Translations under genes and position numbers: made by a program
Shown: positions 35,327 to 43,103 of the stretch, piece by piece
How positions within the stretch are numbered: position 1 is the stretch's first letter
How the letters are laid out: each line of letters opens with the position of its first letter
Notes under the pieces: model-generated
What the model was told of the DNA's origin: nothing
Seen by the model: only the letters and a program-made list of their open reading frames with translations
The model's database searches: none
NCBI GenBank assembly: GCA_036270095.1
Contig: DATBDE010000127.1
Location: 62,001 to 126,000 of the forward strand
Direction: 5' to 3'
Length of the DNA stretch: 64,000 nucleotides
Source of the DNA: DATBDE01 sp036270095
Lineage (GTDB): Bacteria; Actinomycetota; Thermoleophilia; Solirubrobacterales; Solirubrobacteraceae

Positions 35327-36794
35327 GCTCAAGACCGGCACCGTCTACCTCGTCGGCGCCGGCCCCGGCGACCCGGCCCTGCTCACCGTGCGGGCGCAGG
35401 AGCTCATCGCCACCGCCGACGCGGTCCTCTACGACCGCCTCGTCCCCGACGGTGCGCTGGACGGCGCCCGCGAGCACGCCGAGCTCGTCTACGTGGGCAA
35501 GGAGCCCGGCGGGTCGGTTCAGCAGCGCGACATCGGCGCCGAGCTCGTCGCGCGGGCCCAGCGGGGCCAGACCGTCGTGCGCCTCAAGGGCGGCGACCCC
35601 TTCGTGTTCGGCCGCGGCGGCGAGGAGGCCGAGGTCCTGCGCGCCGCCGGCATCCGCTACGAGGTCGTGCCCGGCATCACGGCAGGCATTGCCGCGCCCG
35701 CCTACGCCGGCATCCCCGTCACCCACCGCGACGCCGCCAGCGCGGTCGCCTTCGTCGCCGGCCACGAGGATCCCGACAAGCCGGAGTCGATGCTGGATTG
35801 GGAGGCGCTGGCACGCTTCCCGGGCACGCTCGTCTTCTACATGGGCGTCAAGGCGCTGCCCCGCATCGCCGACGCGCTGACGAGCGCGGGCCGCGCGCCC
35901 GACGAGCCCGCCGCCGTGATCGAGCGCGGCACCCTCCCCGGCCAGCGCACCGTGCTCGCCACGCTGGCCACCATCGCCGACGCGGCGACCGAAGCAGCCA
36001 TCCGCCCGCCCTCGATAACCGTCGTCGGCCCCGTCGCCGCCCTGGCCGAGCGCCTGCGCTGGCTCGAGGACCGCCCGCTGAACGGCCGGAGCATCGCCGT
36101 GACGCGCGCCCGCGCGCAGGCCTCCGGCCTGGCCGCCCGGCTGCGCGCGCTCGGCGCCGAGGTCGTCGAGGCGCCCGCCATCCGCATCGTCGCCCTGGCA
36201 GGTGACGCCCCCGACCTCGACGGCACCGACCTCGTCTGCCTGACCTCGCCCAACGGCGTGCGTCTGCTCTTTCAGCGTCTGCGCGCCGCCGGCATGGACG
36301 CCCGCGCGTTGCACGGCCGCACCGTCGCCGCCATCGGGTCGGGCACCGCCCGCGCCCTGCGCGAGCACGGCATCGAGCCCGACGTCGTGCCCGAGCGCTC
36401 GGTGGCCGAGTCGCTGGTCGAGGCGCTGGCGCCCATCCCGGTCACCCGCGCACTGATCGCCCGCGCCGCCGAGGCCCGCGACGTCCTCCCCGACGCACTG
36501 CGCGAGCGCGGCGCCCGCGTGGACGTGCTGCCCCTGTACGAGACCGCGGCCGAGCAGCTCGACGCCGACGCCCGCACCGCCGCGCTGGAGGCCGACTACA
36601 TCACGTTCACCTCGTCCTCGACCGTGACCTACTTCCTCGACGCCGCCGGCGGCCCGCCGGGCCCCGGCACACGCATCGTCTCCATCGGCCCGGTGACCAC
36701 CGCCACGCTGCGCGAGCACGGCCTCGAGCCCCACGTCGAGGCGCGACGACACGACATCGAAGGCGTCATCAGCGCCATCCTTGAGGACGCGTGA
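35319..36794 (+). CDS. cobA-hemD: Fused uroporphyrinogen-III C-methyltransferase and uroporphyrinogen-III synthase
   Basis: A 491-residue two-domain protein. Residues ~6-245 are a SAM-dependent uroporphyrinogen-III methyltransferase (VGAGPGDPALLTVRA, YDRLVP, VRLKGGDPFVFGRGGEE, YEVVPGITAGIAAPAYAGIPVTHR), making precorrin-2. Residues ~252-485 are a HemD-type uroporphyrinogen-III synthase with paired Rossmann-like lobes (GRSIAVTRARAQASGLAARL and the TSPNGVRLLFQRL, FTSSSTVTYFLDA blocks). The fusion channels hydroxymethylbilane towards both heme and siroheme/cobalamin and complements hemC upstream and the siroheme gene at 25.4 kb. ATG 35319 lies within the acetyltransferase gene end; the stop overlaps the next gene by GTGA. 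Confidence 0.92.
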   Translation: MAELKTGTVYLVGAGPGDPALLTVRAQELIATADAVLYDRLVPDGALDGAREHAELVYVGKEPGGSVQQRDIGAELVARAQRGQTVVRLKGGDPFVFGRGGEEAEVLRAAGIRYEVVPGITAGIAAPAYAGIPVTHRDAASAVAFVAGHEDPDKPESMLDWEALARFPGTLVFYMGVKALPRIADALTSAGRAPDEPAAVIERGTLPGQRTVLATLATIADAATEAAIRPPSITVVGPVAALAERLRWLEDRPLNGRSIAVTRARAQASGLAARLRALGAEVVEAPAIRIVALAGDAPDLDGTDLVCLTSPNGVRLLFQRLRAAGMDARALHGRTVAAIGSGTARALREHGIEPDVVPERSVAESLVEALAPIPVTRALIARAAEARDVLPDALRERGARVDVLPLYETAAEQLDADARTAALEADYITFTSSSTVTYFLDAAGGPPGPGTRIVSIGPVTTATLREHGLEPHVEARRHDIEGVISAILEDA

Positions 36795-37600
36795 TCACCT
36801 TCCTTTCCGACTACGGCTACGAGGACGACTTCGTCGGCGTCTGCCATGCGGTGATCGCGGGCATCGCGCCCGACGTCCGCATCATCGACCTCGCCCACGG
36901 CCTGCCCCGCCACCAGGTGCGCCCGGCCGCGCTCGCGCTGCGCAACGCCCTGCCGTACACGCCGTCGGGCGTGCACCTGGCCGTGGTCGACCCCGAGGTC
37001 GGCGCCGAGCGCCGCGCCGTCGCCCTCCGCACGGCCGAGGACGAGCGCTTGCTCGTCGGCCCCGACAACGGCCTGCTCGCGCTGGCGACCGCGCGCTTCG
37101 GCGGCGCCGTCGAGGTGGTCGAGATCGGCCGCTCGAAGTGGCGCCTGGACCCCGTCTCGCACACGTTCCACGGACGCGACATCTTCGCCCCCGTCGCCGC
37201 CTGGCTGGCCGCGGGCTGGCCGCTGGCCGAGGCCGGCGACCCGCTCGACCCGGCGGAACTCGTCGGCATCGAGCTGCCGCGCCCGCGCCACGAGGAGGAC
37301 GGCACGCTGATCGCCCACGTGCTCAGCGTCGACCGCTTCGGCAACGCCGCCCTCAACGTCAGCCACGAGGACCTGACCGAGTCCGGCCTGCGGCTGGGCC
37401 ACCCGGTGCTGATCGAAGCCGGCGCCGGCCGCCGCCGCCGGGCCCACTACGCCGTGACCTTCGCCGACGTCGCCCCCGGCGAGCTGCTCGTCTACGAGGA
37501 CGCCTGGCGCACGCTCGCGGTCGCGGTCAATCGCGGCAACGCGGCGCGCGAGCTCGCCCTGCGCCCCGACTCCGAGCTGCGCCTGCGCGCGGAGCCGTGA
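36791..37600 (+). CDS. SAM hydroxide adenosyltransferase (DUF62 family)
   Basis: A 269-residue member of the DUF62/SalL family, which splits S-adenosylmethionine into adenosine and methionine using water. Seen are the N-terminal ITFLSDYGYEDDFVGVCHAVI (active-site Asp), VVDPEVGAERRAVALRTA, the PDNGLLA loop, FHGRDIFAPVAAWLA and VLSVDRFGNAALNV. The chlorinase-type SalL has an extra loop that is not evident here, so hydrolysis is more likely. It is translationally coupled to the SAM-using methyltransferase fusion upstream (GTGA) and to birA downstream (GTGA). The adjacency to a SAM-consuming step is notable but its meaning is unproven. Confidence 0.85.
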   Translation: MITFLSDYGYEDDFVGVCHAVIAGIAPDVRIIDLAHGLPRHQVRPAALALRNALPYTPSGVHLAVVDPEVGAERRAVALRTAEDERLLVGPDNGLLALATARFGGAVEVVEIGRSKWRLDPVSHTFHGRDIFAPVAAWLAAGWPLAEAGDPLDPAELVGIELPRPRHEEDGTLIAHVLSVDRFGNAALNVSHEDLTESGLRLGHPVLIEAGAGRRRRAHYAVTFADVAPGELLVYEDAWRTLAVAVNRGNAARELALRPDSELRLRAEP

Positions 37601-38283
37601 GCGCCCGCCTCGGCCAGCCGCGCCTGCATCTGCGCCGCACCGACTCGACCAACGAACGGGCCCGCGCGCTCGCTGCCGCCGGCGCGCCCCACGGCGCCCT
37701 CGTCACCGCCGCCGAGCAAACCGCGGGCCGCGGGCGCCAGGGCCGCACGTGGACGGCGCCGCCGGGCCGCGCCCTGCTGCTCTCGCTCGTGCTGCGCGTC
37801 GATGCGCCCGCGCTCGTCCCGCTGCAGGCCGGCGTCGCCGTGGCCGAGGCCGTGGGCGACGCCGCGCGCATCAAGTGGCCCAACGACGTGCACGTCGACG
37901 GCCGCAAGGTCGCGGGCATCCTCGTCGAGGGCCGCCCCCAGGAGGGCTGGGCCGTGCTCGGCATCGGCCTCAACGTCGCCGTGGCACCCGACGACTTCCC
38001 GCCCGAGCTGCGGGCCACCGCGGGCACGCTCGGCCGCGCGCCGGCCGACCTCGAGCCCACGCTGCACGCGCTGCTGGGCGCGCTCGAGCGCTGGCTCGCC
38101 GCCGACCAGGCGACCGTCATCGCCGCCTGGCGCGAGCGCGACGCGCTCGCGGGGCGCCCCGTCAGCTGGAGCGACGGCAGCGGCAAGGCGGTCGGCATCG
38201 ACGACGCCGGGCGCCTGCTCGTCGGCACGTCGTCGGGCACGGTCGCGCTCGACGCCGGCGAGGTCCACCTGCGCCGGCCCTAG
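37597..38283 (+). CDS. birA: Biotin-[acetyl-CoA-carboxylase] ligase
   Basis: A 228-residue biotin protein ligase without the N-terminal DNA-binding domain of E. coli BirA. Motifs: RRTDSTNERARAL, the adenylate loop TAGRGRQGRTWTAPPGRALLLSL, IKWPNDVHVDGRKVAGILVE (catalytic Lys) and GIGLNVAV. The C-terminal SH3-like part is present (GKAVGIDDAGRLLVGTSSGTVALDAGEV). It attaches biotin to acyl-CoA carboxylase carriers. Its TAG shares the CTAG tetranucleotide with the stop of the convergent cupin gene. Confidence 0.92.
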   Translation: MSARLGQPRLHLRRTDSTNERARALAAAGAPHGALVTAAEQTAGRGRQGRTWTAPPGRALLLSLVLRVDAPALVPLQAGVAVAEAVGDAARIKWPNDVHVDGRKVAGILVEGRPQEGWAVLGIGLNVAVAPDDFPPELRATAGTLGRAPADLEPTLHALLGALERWLAADQATVIAAWRERDALAGRPVSWSDGSGKAVGIDDAGRLLVGTSSGTVALDAGEVHLRRP

Positions 38284-38615
38284 AGCCACTCGGTCTCGAA
38301 CACCGGGCTCACGTGGATGTCGATCTGCTTGAGCGGCCCGTCGCCGGTGTTCTTGAAGCCGTGCGGCTCGTCCGCCGGCACGATCACCACCTCCCCGCCA
38401 CGCACGACGCGCTCCGCTGACAGCGAGGCCCCGAAGAACGTGGCCTCGCCCTCGGTGACGATGATGATCTCCTCGTACGGGTGTCGGTGCAGCGACGGCC
38501 CGCGCCCCGGTGGCGCGTCGACGAAGATCGTGCACACGCCCACGTCGAACTCCGCGCCGACGAGCTCACGCGCGATGTTGCTCACCGGGAGCGAGGACTC
38601 GGCGAAGACGTGCAT
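38280..38615 (-). CDS. Cupin-domain protein
   Basis: A 111-residue single-domain cupin. Motif 1 is SLHRHPYEEIIIVTEGEATFF and motif 2 VVIVPADEPHGFKNTG, giving the His/His/Glu/His metal site of the fold. Such small cupins are isomerases, dioxygenases or sensors; no specific reaction can be assigned. ATG 38615 shares a base with the stop of the LysE-type exporter gene, so both are one leftward unit. Confidence 0.8.
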   Translation of the reverse strand: MHVFAESSLPVSNIARELVGAEFDVGVCTIFVDAPPGRGPSLHRHPYEEIIIVTEGEATFFGASLSAERVVRGGEVVIVPADEPHGFKNTGDGPLKQIDIHVSPVFETEWL

Positions 38616-39253
38616 CAGTTCGAGGACGGCCGGCCGCTCAGCGCCGCGGTCACGCCCAGGCCCAGGAAGACGACGCCCGAGAAGCGCGACAACCACCGGC
38701 GCACGCGTTCGCTGCCGCGCAACCAGTCGCCCGCCGTGCCGGCGACCAGCGCGTAGGCGCCGTCGCTGAGCACCGCCACGGCCACGAAGACCAAGCCGAG
38801 CACGAGGAACTGCAGCGTCACCGCGCCCCGCGCCGGGTCGACGAACTGGGGCAGGAAGGCGAGGAAGAACACGGCCGTCTTCGGGTTGAGCACGTTGACC
38901 ACGACACCCTGTGCGTACAGCTGCCGGTCCGAGCGCCCGCTGACCTTTACCTCGGGCAACGCCTCGTCGCGCGAGACCAGCCGCCGCACGCCGAGGAAGA
39001 TCAGGTAGGCCGCGCCGGCGAATTTGACCACGGTGAACGCGGTGGCCGAGGACGCGACCAGCGCCGAGAGCCCGATCGCGGCGGCGGCGACGTGCACGAG
39101 GCCGCCGGTCTCGACGCCGAGCATGGAGACGATGCCCGCCCGCCGGCCCTGGGCAATGCTGCGCGTGACCACGTAGAGCACCGCGGGTCCGGGCACGATG
39201 ATGAGCAGGAAGGAGGCCAGCGCGAAGACGGCGAGCGTCGAGCCCGACGGCAC
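38615..39253 (-). CDS. LysE/RhtB-family amino acid exporter
   Basis: A 212-residue membrane protein with six hydrophobic segments. The first helix ends in the family motif IIVPGPAVLYVVTRSIAQGRRAG and the middle contains GAAYLIFLGVRRL and GVVVNVLNPKTAVFFLAFLPQFVDP, typical of LysE/RhtB exporters of amino acids or lactones. It is followed by a cupin gene with one-base overlap. The substrate is unknown. Confidence 0.88.
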   Translation of the reverse strand: MPSGSTLAVFALASFLLIIVPGPAVLYVVTRSIAQGRRAGIVSMLGVETGGLVHVAAAAIGLSALVASSATAFTVVKFAGAAYLIFLGVRRLVSRDEALPEVKVSGRSDRQLYAQGVVVNVLNPKTAVFFLAFLPQFVDPARGAVTLQFLVLGLVFVAVAVLSDGAYALVAGTAGDWLRGSERVRRWLSRFSGVVFLGLGVTAALSGRPSSN

Positions 39254-39255
39254 GC

Positions 39256-41895
39256 CTACTCGTCCACCGAGTAGCCCTCGAGGTCGCCCTCGCCCAGCTC
39301 CTGCTGCTCGGCGAACAGGTCGGCCACCTCGTCCTCGGCCGACCGGGCGCCGTTGAGCTCGGCGGCGGCGCGCTCGATCTCCTCGGCGGCGTCGCTGGCG
39401 CCGTTCTCGTCCGCAGCGCCGTCGTCATCGTCGGCGTCGGCCTCAGCCGCGTCATCGGCCTCGGCAACAGCCGCGCCGTTGGTCGCCTTGGTCGCCGCAG
39501 CCTCCGCCTCGGGCGCCTTCTTGTCCGCGTTCTTGCGCCGGCGGCGACGGCCGCGACGGCCCTTGGGGAAGTTGCGCAGCAGCTCGCGGGCCAGCGCGCT
39601 CGGCTTGCGCGCCATGCGCGTGCGCGCGCCGCGCAGGACCTCCTCGGCCTCGGGCGTGTGCCCGATGGCGGCGGCCAGCAGCGCGGCGGACAGGCGGCGG
39701 TCCTGCTTGCGCGCGGCGTGCACAAGTCGGCGCGCGTTGCGCGCGTGCGCGCCGCCGGACGAGTTGACCAGCAGCCCGAGCAGGCGCTTGGTCTCCGGCC
39801 AGCGCTGCACCGCGTACTCCTCGTGGACCTCGCGGGTGTACTCGGCCATGCGCCAGATCCACGCGTTGGCCTGGTCACGGCGGCCGATGCGCTTTTCGGC
39901 CAGCGCCTGCAGCAGCACCTTGACGCCCTCGCGGCGCTCGTCGCGCGACCACGTGCCGACGACGTCGACGGCGGTGTCGAAGGCCTCGGGGTCGCGCGAG
40001 GCGGCGATCTCCTGCAGCGCCCGCAGCCGCAGCTGCGAGTTGCGGTTGCGCTGGACCGCGGTGAGCAGGAACGTCCGCTTCAGGTCGCCGTTGCGGTCGA
40101 AGTGCAGCATCGCCTTCGCGCGCCGCCAGCCCGACGGGGCCACGCGCGCGCCGGCCAGCGCCGCCCACTGGATCTGCTCGCCGTAGTCGAGGTGCTCGAC
40201 GGCGATGCGCCACAGCTCGCGCTCGAAGACCTCGATCCGCCGGTCGGGATCGGCGGTGACCGGGAGCACGCGGCGCTCGACCCGCACCCGGCGCCCGCGG
40301 CCCCGGCGCACCGGGCCGACGACGATGGCGCCGCCGCGGTAGACGTCGCGGTCGAGCAGCGAGTGCAGCGTGACCACCGGGTCGTCGTGGCGGGTGGCGG
40401 GGTGGACGAAGTCGACGACGATCCCCGCCTCCTTGCCCGGGTGCTTGCGGGTCACGCGGCCGACGCGCTGCTGGTAGATGCGCTTGGACGCGGTCGGCGC
40501 CAGGTGCATGCACACGGTGGCGCGGGGCGAGTTCCAGCCCTCGGCCAGCAGCTGCGCGTTGACCAGCACGTCGATCTTGCCGCGCTCGTAGTCGGCGAGG
40601 ATGCGGGCCAGCTCGCGCTTGGGCGTCTCGCCCGAGACGCCCTTGGCCTTGAGGCCGACGTCCTGGAACGCCTTGGCGACGTTGTAGGCATGGCGCACAC
40701 CGGCGGCATAGACCACGCCGGGCACGCCGTTGAACCGGGTCTTGTAGAAGTCGGCGATGGCGAGGTTGAACGGCATCTGGTCCAGCAGCTCGGCCAGCAG
40801 CTCCTGGTCGAACTCGGTGTCGATCTCGCCCCGGCGCAGCGGCACCTTGGCGATCGTCCGCACCCCCGGACCGGGCGGGATGCGCACGCAGCGCAGCGGC
40901 GCGATCACGCCGCGGCGCGCGGCCTGGGCGAGATCGAAGCGCGACGTCTGGGTCGGGAAGAGGTCGGTGACGTGGCGGGCGATGAGCGCGCCCGTGGCGG
41001 TCATGCCGATGAAGACCGGGCCCTGCCAGTTGCGGATCGAGGCCGAGGTCTTCTCGCCCAGCGCGGTGTGGGCCTCGTCGCAGATGACGATCGTGTAGGC
41101 GTCCGAGACCTTGCCCGCGTTGCGGACGTACCACTGGTAGGTCTCGACGGTGACCGGCCCACCCGCCCCGTTGCCCGGGTCCTTGCTGCCCAGCAGCGCC
41201 GGCGCGATGCGGTTCGAGTAGCCGCGGTCGCGCAGCTCGCCGTTGAACTGGTCGACGAGGTTGCGGCGGTGGGTGAGGATGAGGATCCCGCCCGTGCGCG
41301 ATGCCTCGACGAACCCCAGCGCGGCGACCGTCTTGCCGGCGCCGGTCGCGTGCTCGAACCAGAAGCGCTTGTTCGCGCCCGGGTCCTCGGGCCGGTCGAC
41401 GGCGTCGGGGTCGACGTCGGCCCCCTCGCTCCAGTCCTGCGGCTCCTCGGGCTCGTCCTCCTCGTCGTCGTCCTCGCCCGGGATGCCCACGCCCGCCAGC
41501 TCGGCGGTGTCGGGCCCGGCGCCGTTGCCGTTCCCGTTGCCGTTGCGCATGACGTCGGCGCTGAGCGCGGTCAGCGTGCCGGCCAGCGCATCGACCTGGT
41601 GGGCCGAGAGCAGCGTGCCGTCGGCCAGGTGCGGCTCGTCCTCGAACAGCAGGCGCTCGAGGCCCAGCAGCAGCGAGTACTGGCGCCGCCACTCCAGCGA
41701 CGGCTTCTCGGCGCCGCCCTCGAGCTCGGCCAGCGCGGCGTCGTAGGCGCGCCGGCGCACGGTGCCGCGGGCGAGCGCCTCTTCGACGGTCTCGCCATCG
41801 TGCACGAAAGGCTCACGCGTGAACTCCTCCACGCGCGAGCGCTCCTCAGCCTTCGGAACGGACGCGGCAACAGCCGCTGACGTGGTGTCAGCCAT
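39256..41895 (-). CDS. Large SF2 DEAD/DEAH-box helicase with acidic insertion and long C-terminal extension
   Basis: An 879-residue helicase. Walker A ATGAGKT is at 183-189, the DEAH box (ICDEAHTAL) at 273-276, the SAT-like motif GMTATGAL follows, and the second RecA lobe has GVVYAAGVRHA, VLVNAQLLAEGWNSPRATVCMHL and motif VI QQRVGRVTRKHPG. Unusual are a ~60-residue Asn-Gly and Asp/Glu-rich insertion (about 117-175) just before Walker A, and ~350 residues after the helicase core: an all-helical, repeat-like region, a basic KGRRGRRRRRKN patch near 770 and an acidic tail. This resembles type I/III restriction-type or RNA helicases in the core but no methylase or nuclease gene is adjacent. Role unknown. 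Confidence 0.82.
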   Translation of the reverse strand: MADTTSAAVAASVPKAEERSRVEEFTREPFVHDGETVEEALARGTVRRRAYDAALAELEGGAEKPSLEWRRQYSLLLGLERLLFEDEPHLADGTLLSAHQVDALAGTLTALSADVMRNGNGNGNGAGPDTAELAGVGIPGEDDDEEDEPEEPQDWSEGADVDPDAVDRPEDPGANKRFWFEHATGAGKTVAALGFVEASRTGGILILTHRRNLVDQFNGELRDRGYSNRIAPALLGSKDPGNGAGGPVTVETYQWYVRNAGKVSDAYTIVICDEAHTALGEKTSASIRNWQGPVFIGMTATGALIARHVTDLFPTQTSRFDLAQAARRGVIAPLRCVRIPPGPGVRTIAKVPLRRGEIDTEFDQELLAELLDQMPFNLAIADFYKTRFNGVPGVVYAAGVRHAYNVAKAFQDVGLKAKGVSGETPKRELARILADYERGKIDVLVNAQLLAEGWNSPRATVCMHLAPTASKRIYQQRVGRVTRKHPGKEAGIVVDFVHPATRHDDPVVTLHSLLDRDVYRGGAIVVGPVRRGRGRRVRVERRVLPVTADPDRRIEVFERELWRIAVEHLDYGEQIQWAALAGARVAPSGWRRAKAMLHFDRNGDLKRTFLLTAVQRNRNSQLRLRALQEIAASRDPEAFDTAVDVVGTWSRDERREGVKVLLQALAEKRIGRRDQANAWIWRMAEYTREVHEEYAVQRWPETKRLLGLLVNSSGGAHARNARRLVHAARKQDRRLSAALLAAAIGHTPEAEEVLRGARTRMARKPSALARELLRNFPKGRRGRRRRRKNADKKAPEAEAAATKATNGAAVAEADDAAEADADDDDGAADENGASDAAEEIERAAAELNGARSAEDEVADLFAEQQELGEGDLEGYSVDE

Positions 41896-41925
41896 CGCGG
41901 CTTTCTGACAGTTAGAACGATGCGG

Positions 41926-41975
41926 GAGCCGCGGAGATCGACTCGCGGCTCGGGAGTTCGGGTCTCCCCGACCCG
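41926..41975 (-). promoter_or_regulatory. Two stem-loops in the helicase leader
   Basis: GAGCCGCG (41926-41933) pairs with CGCGGCTC (41944-41951), and CGGGTC (41959-41964) with GACCCG (41970-41975). Both lie 30-80 bases upstream of the helicase start and would be in its mRNA leader if transcription starts further upstream. They could be a structured leader or an attenuator; this is inference. Confidence 0.4.
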
Positions 41976-42088
41976 GGACGGAGGGCCCTGCGTCAGGCGA
42001 GACCCCCCGCTCTCCAGAACGACATCAGCATAGCGCGCCCGTGCCGAAGCCCGGGGATTTTCCCATCCTCTGCCACTCTTGGGGAGGC

Positions 42089-42676
42089 ATGCGGACCGCC
42101 ATCATCGTCGTCGCCGCCGTGGCGCTGATCGCCCTCGTCGTGGTGGGGCTGTCGCAGGCCGGCTCACAGGGTGGAGCGCCGAAGAAGGGCAGCGCGCCAA
42201 CCGGAGCGGCCGCCCAGGCGGCCCTGCGCGGCGCCCCGCCACAGCTCGCCTCGCTGCACGACCAGGCCGGCGATCTGCTGCAAGGCGGCACGTCGGCCTT
42301 CGCCGCGCGGCGTGGCGCGCTGCACGGCCACCCGGTCGTCGTCAACGGCTGGGCCTCCTGGTGCGGTCCCTGCCGGGGCGAGTTCCCGTTCTTCCAGAAG
42401 GTCGGCGTGCAGTACGGCAAGCAGGTCGCCTTCGTGGGCCTCGACGTGACCGACAACGCCGGTGACGCCAAGCGCTTCCTCGGGCAGTTCCCCGTGCCCT
42501 ACCCGTCCTACGCCGACCCGCGCGGCACGACCATGCAGTCGCTCGCCGCCACCGCGGGCCTGCCCAACACCGTCTTCTACGACGCCAAGGGCAAGCGCAC
42601 GTTCGTCCACCAGGGCGGGTACACGAGCGAAGCCGCGCTCGCCGCCGACGTGAAGCGCTACGCGCTTGGCGCCTGA
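42089..42676 (+). CDS. TlpA/ResA-like membrane-anchored thioredoxin-fold protein
   Basis: A 195-residue protein with an N-terminal membrane anchor (AIIVVAAVALIALVVVGLS) and an extracytoplasmic thioredoxin domain. The active site WASWCGPCRGEFPFFQK is near residue 96, preceded by HPVVVNGWA and followed by VAFVGLDVTDN and the cis-Pro region GLPNTVFYD. Such proteins reduce apocytochrome c cysteines or other exported proteins, which would fit the ccm genes 11 kb away, though linkage is not operonic. GGGGAGG lies one base before ATG 42089, unusually close. Confidence 0.85.
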   Translation: MRTAIIVVAAVALIALVVVGLSQAGSQGGAPKKGSAPTGAAAQAALRGAPPQLASLHDQAGDLLQGGTSAFAARRGALHGHPVVVNGWASWCGPCRGEFPFFQKVGVQYGKQVAFVGLDVTDNAGDAKRFLGQFPVPYPSYADPRGTTMQSLAATAGLPNTVFYDAKGKRTFVHQGGYTSEAALAADVKRYALGA

Positions 42677-43103
42677 GCTCGCCGTCCGCCCGGCGCGCGA
42701 CGAGGCCGAGCTGCGGGCCGCGCTCGCGCTGCGCCACGACGTCTTCTGCGTCGAGCAGGGCGTGTCCGAGGCCGACGAGATCGACGGCCGCGACGGCGAG
42801 GCGCTGCACGTCGTCGCCGTGCGCGACGGCCGCGTGGTCGGCACCTGCCGCGTGCTGGTCGACGACGGCATCGGCAAGCTCGGCCGCATGGCGGTTGCGC
42901 CGGGGGCGCGTCGCGGCGGCGTCGGCGCGCGGCTGCTCGACGCGGCCGAGGCCGGCGCGCGCGCCGAGGGCGCGGGCCGCGTGATCCTCGCCGCCCAGGT
43001 CGACGCCGAGCGGTTCTACTCCGCCCGCGGCTACCACACGGTCGGCGGGCACTTCGTGGACGCCGGCATCGAGCATGTGCGCATGGAGAAGGCGCTGCGC
43101 TGA
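42666..43103 (+). CDS. GNAT acetyltransferase (ElaA-like)
   Basis: A 145-residue N-acetyltransferase: ALRHDVFCVEQGVSEADEIDGRD at residues ~20-42 is the signature of the ElaA/YjcF subgroup, followed by VVGTCRVLVDDGIGKLGRMAVAP, the acetyl-CoA loop ARRGGVGARLL and ERFYSARGYHTVGGHFVDAGIEH. TTG 42666 starts within the last codons of the thioredoxin-like gene (11-bp overlap), and the TGA shares a base with the next ATG. The substrate is unknown. Confidence 0.85.
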   Translation: MAPELAVRPARDEAELRAALALRHDVFCVEQGVSEADEIDGRDGEALHVVAVRDGRVVGTCRVLVDDGIGKLGRMAVAPGARRGGVGARLLDAAEAGARAEGAGRVILAAQVDAERFYSARGYHTVGGHFVDAGIEHVRMEKALR

